NCBI GenBank assembly: GCA_035560935.1
Contig: DATMYQ010000249.1
Location: 1-32,264 of the forward strand
DNA: 32,264 nucleotides
Source of the DNA: DATMYQ01 sp035560935
Lineage (GTDB): Bacteria; Bacillota; Negativicutes; Sporomusales; Sporomusaceae
Direction of reading: 5' to 3'
Position numbers and translations under genes: made by a program. Below are positions 30,527-32,264 of this stretch, piece after piece (position 1 is the first letter of the stretch; every line of letters starts with the position of its first letter). The notes below the pieces were generated by a model that worked only from the letters and a program-made list of their open reading frames with translations, had not been told where the DNA came from and made no database searches.

Positions 30527-31590
30527 GTGCGCACCTTCTGCCCTTCCCGCAGCTTCTGCACCCCGGCGGTTACAATCTCATCCCCGTCCTGGAGTCCCGC
30601 CAGCACTTCCACGGTACCGTCACCAAACACGCCGATTTTTATCGGCCGCAAAGTAACTGCCCCTTCCCGGATCACCCAAACACCGGGAGCATCCCCCGTC
30701 TGATAAATGGCCGACAACGGAATATACACCGTTTTCGAGCCGGTCGGATTGGTCACCGCCACGTTGGCCGTCATCCCCAGATTTATACCGGCCGGCGGAT
30801 TTAACAGACTGATTCTAACCAGATAAGTGCGGGTCACTTTATCCGCTACCGGAGAAATCTCCCGGACTTTTCCTTCGACAGCCATTCCCGGCAACGCCCA
30901 GAAGCTGATCTGGATCTGCTGGGCGCTGCGCATTTGCTCCATCCGGTTTTCCGGCACGCTGATTTCAATTTCCCGTTCCCCGTCTTTCACCAGCGTCAAG
31001 ACCGACTGGCCGGCGCTGACGACCTGACCGGCCTCAGCGTTAATAGCGGAAATCACGCCGGGGCTATCCGCTTCCAGGACACTATAACCCAGCTGATTGG
31101 CGCCCTGGGTATACTGGGCGGACGACTGACGGGCGGAAGCCGCCGCGACTTCATAGGCGTTCTGATAATAATCCAGTTGTGCACGACTGATGGCTCCCTG
31201 TTCGAACAATGTGCTATAACGGTTGAAGTTGGTTTCCGCCAGCGTCAATTGCGACTGGGCGGAAGCAACCTGGGCCGAATTGATGTTCACCGTTTGCGTA
31301 ATATCTTTGGCGTCGATTTCCATCAGGGCGTCTCCCGGTTTGACAACGCTGCCCAGATCCACGTTCCGTTTCAAAATTTTCCCGCCCACCTGGAAGGCCA
31401 ACTGCGTTTCATAACGTCCCCGCACTTCGCCGGAATAGCTGGCCGTGTCACCGGCAGTTCCTAATTTTATGACTTGGGAACGAACGAGAAAAATTTCTTC
31501 CCGGGCCATTTCGGATTTTGAACATCCGGCAAGGCCAAAGGATAGCATCAATAAAAAGAGGGCAGTATAAACGGCAACAGGCTTTTGCAT
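30523..31590 (-). CDS. RND periplasmic adaptor (membrane fusion) lipoprotein
   Basis: The 355-residue adaptor links the permease to an outer-membrane channel. It begins with a lipoprotein signal (lipobox LAGC, Cys23), then a barrel/lipoyl half (SYSGEVRGRYETQLAFQVGGKI), a helical hairpin (about 105-160, with VASAQSQLTLAETNFNRYSTLFEQGAISRAQLDYYQNAYEV), the second lipoyl half (VISAINAEAGQVVSAGQSVLTLV) and C-terminal beta-barrel and membrane-proximal domains (ending GDEIVTAGVQKLREGQKV). The hairpin is short, as in HlyD/AcrA-type adaptors. It overlaps the permease by four bases and follows the TetR gene by 37 bases. Confidence 0.93.
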   Translation of the reverse strand: MQKPVAVYTALFLLMLSFGLAGCSKSEMAREEIFLVRSQVIKLGTAGDTASYSGEVRGRYETQLAFQVGGKILKRNVDLGSVVKPGDALMEIDAKDITQTVNINSAQVASAQSQLTLAETNFNRYSTLFEQGAISRAQLDYYQNAYEVAAASARQSSAQYTQGANQLGYSVLEADSPGVISAINAEAGQVVSAGQSVLTLVKDGEREIEISVPENRMEQMRSAQQIQISFWALPGMAVEGKVREISPVADKVTRTYLVRISLLNPPAGINLGMTANVAVTNPTGSKTVYIPLSAIYQTGDAPGVWVIREGAVTLRPIKIGVFGDGTVEVLAGLQDGDEIVTAGVQKLREGQKVRT

Positions 31591-31627
31591 AAAACAACCT
31601 CCTTAACGAATCACTGTTTTTTGTTTG

Positions 31628-32203
31628 CTATTTTTTTACAATTGCATGAACGATAAAATCAATCAGGATGTCGGCATACTCCTGTTCATTTTGTTCCTGG
31701 CGCAATGGTCCGGTTCGCGCATAGCTGAACGCCTGAAATAAACGAAATCCTGCGTAAGCAAAAATTCTTTCATTGACATCCCGAAATTTCCCCTGTTCTT
31801 TACCTTCGTGAATGATGCCGGCAATGCTGGAGATAATCTCTTCATCAATCATTTCATGATATTTGCGGTTAATGAACGCCACCTGCAAATCGTCGTCCGC
31901 CAGTATCCGGGTGATAAAATGATCCTGGTTAAAATAAGTAATCGATTTTCTCACTAGCAAAACTAATTTTTCCAGCGGGTCGGAAACTTCTCCCACCTGC
32001 ATAAACAACAGTTCGGTTGTTTTATGGCATTCCCGCAGCAAAAGGCATTTAAACATATCCTCTTTGTCGGCAAAATGTTCGTATATTGTTTTTTTGGAAA
32101 TCTTGCAGTCTTTGGAAATTTCGTCCATGGTCGTCTTTTTGAAACCAAAGCGTTCCATCCGCTCTTTGGCTTTGTCCAGAATCAGGTTTTTCGTATCATT
32201 CAC
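31628..32203 (-). CDS. TetR-family regulator of the efflux operon
   Basis: A 191-residue repressor-type protein. The N-terminal helix-turn-helix (about 5-55) reads ILDKAKERMERFGFKKTTMDEISKDCKISKKTIYEHFADKEDMF, the standard TetR pattern. The helical ligand domain (about 60-191) has no recognisable ligand signature. It is the first gene of the minus-strand unit tetR-adaptor-permease, so it probably controls its own expression and that of the pump in response to a pump substrate (inference). AGGGG lies upstream of the ATG, at longer than usual spacing. A minus-10-like TATATT occurs near 32230 on the minus strand. Confidence 0.92.
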   Translation of the reverse strand: MNDTKNLILDKAKERMERFGFKKTTMDEISKDCKISKKTIYEHFADKEDMFKCLLLRECHKTTELLFMQVGEVSDPLEKLVLLVRKSITYFNQDHFITRILADDDLQVAFINRKYHEMIDEEIISSIAGIIHEGKEQGKFRDVNERIFAYAGFRLFQAFSYARTGPLRQEQNEQEYADILIDFIVHAIVKK

Positions 32204-32264
32204 TCTATTTTCCCCTTTCAGAAGCCAATATAGCAGCTAAATAACACACTCTCCACTCATAAAC

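Overview
The window looks like chromosome of a diderm Firmicute, most likely a Negativicute of the Sporomusa type (inference from gene content; no 16S is present). The signs are: HutP-type antitermination, a RelB/YafQ module and Firmicute-style ribosome sites with TTG/GTG starts, side by side with a periplasm-dependent RND efflux pump, twin-arginine export and sensors with large extracytoplasmic loops. Base composition is moderately GC-rich, with two AT-rich patches (about 6740-8650 and 23590-24770), each lying directly 3' of a tRNA gene.

Layout. 31-1479 (+): a tiny cysteine-rich peptide gene missed by ordinary length cut-offs, then a Tat-exported amidohydrolase with a TTG start. 1551-6628 (-): a DUF1638 gene, then a tight unit of a secreted class-C-beta-lactamase-like hydrolase, a B12-binding radical SAM protein of the RiPP C-methyltransferase type and a 63-residue unknown protein. 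6740-8650: AT-rich patch with a gene remnant and a two-domain PPC-like protein, ending at tRNA-Thr(CGT). 8830-12205 (-): one sigma-A promoter drives an HDxxED hydrolase, a CitX-CitG fusion and a double-HD/HD-GYP protein. 12330-15558 (-): hutP, hutH and an orphan eutJ. Between hutP and hutH lie four NAG triplets spaced exactly four bases apart, next to an intrinsic terminator, as expected for HutP control. 15692-17393 (-): small zinc-ribbon, Xre, FmdB-type and FlxA-like genes.

17550-22638 (+) is the most intriguing block. A structured leader RNA is followed by sensor kinase 1, an OmpR-type regulator and sensor kinase 2. Both sensors carry proline/glycine-rich extracytoplasmic inserts. Next comes a promoter with three direct repeats at 11-bp spacing (a classic OmpR-family operator pattern), then an exported proline-rich protein made of two 98-residue repeats and a small exported Arg/Glu/Gln-repeat protein. 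It reads as a self-contained envelope-sensing module.

22711-27353: a DJ-1/PfpI protein (-), tRNA-Gly(CCC), a RelB/YafQ toxin-antitoxin pair, a truncated ORF, a phosphatidylserine-decarboxylase-like enzyme with a signal peptide, and a SunS-like family 2 glycosyltransferase. 27458-32203 (-): a tetR / lipoprotein adaptor / RND permease efflux operon without an outer-membrane channel gene.

No CRISPR array, intact insertion sequence or rRNA was seen. All functional calls are from motif reading only; no database search was run.
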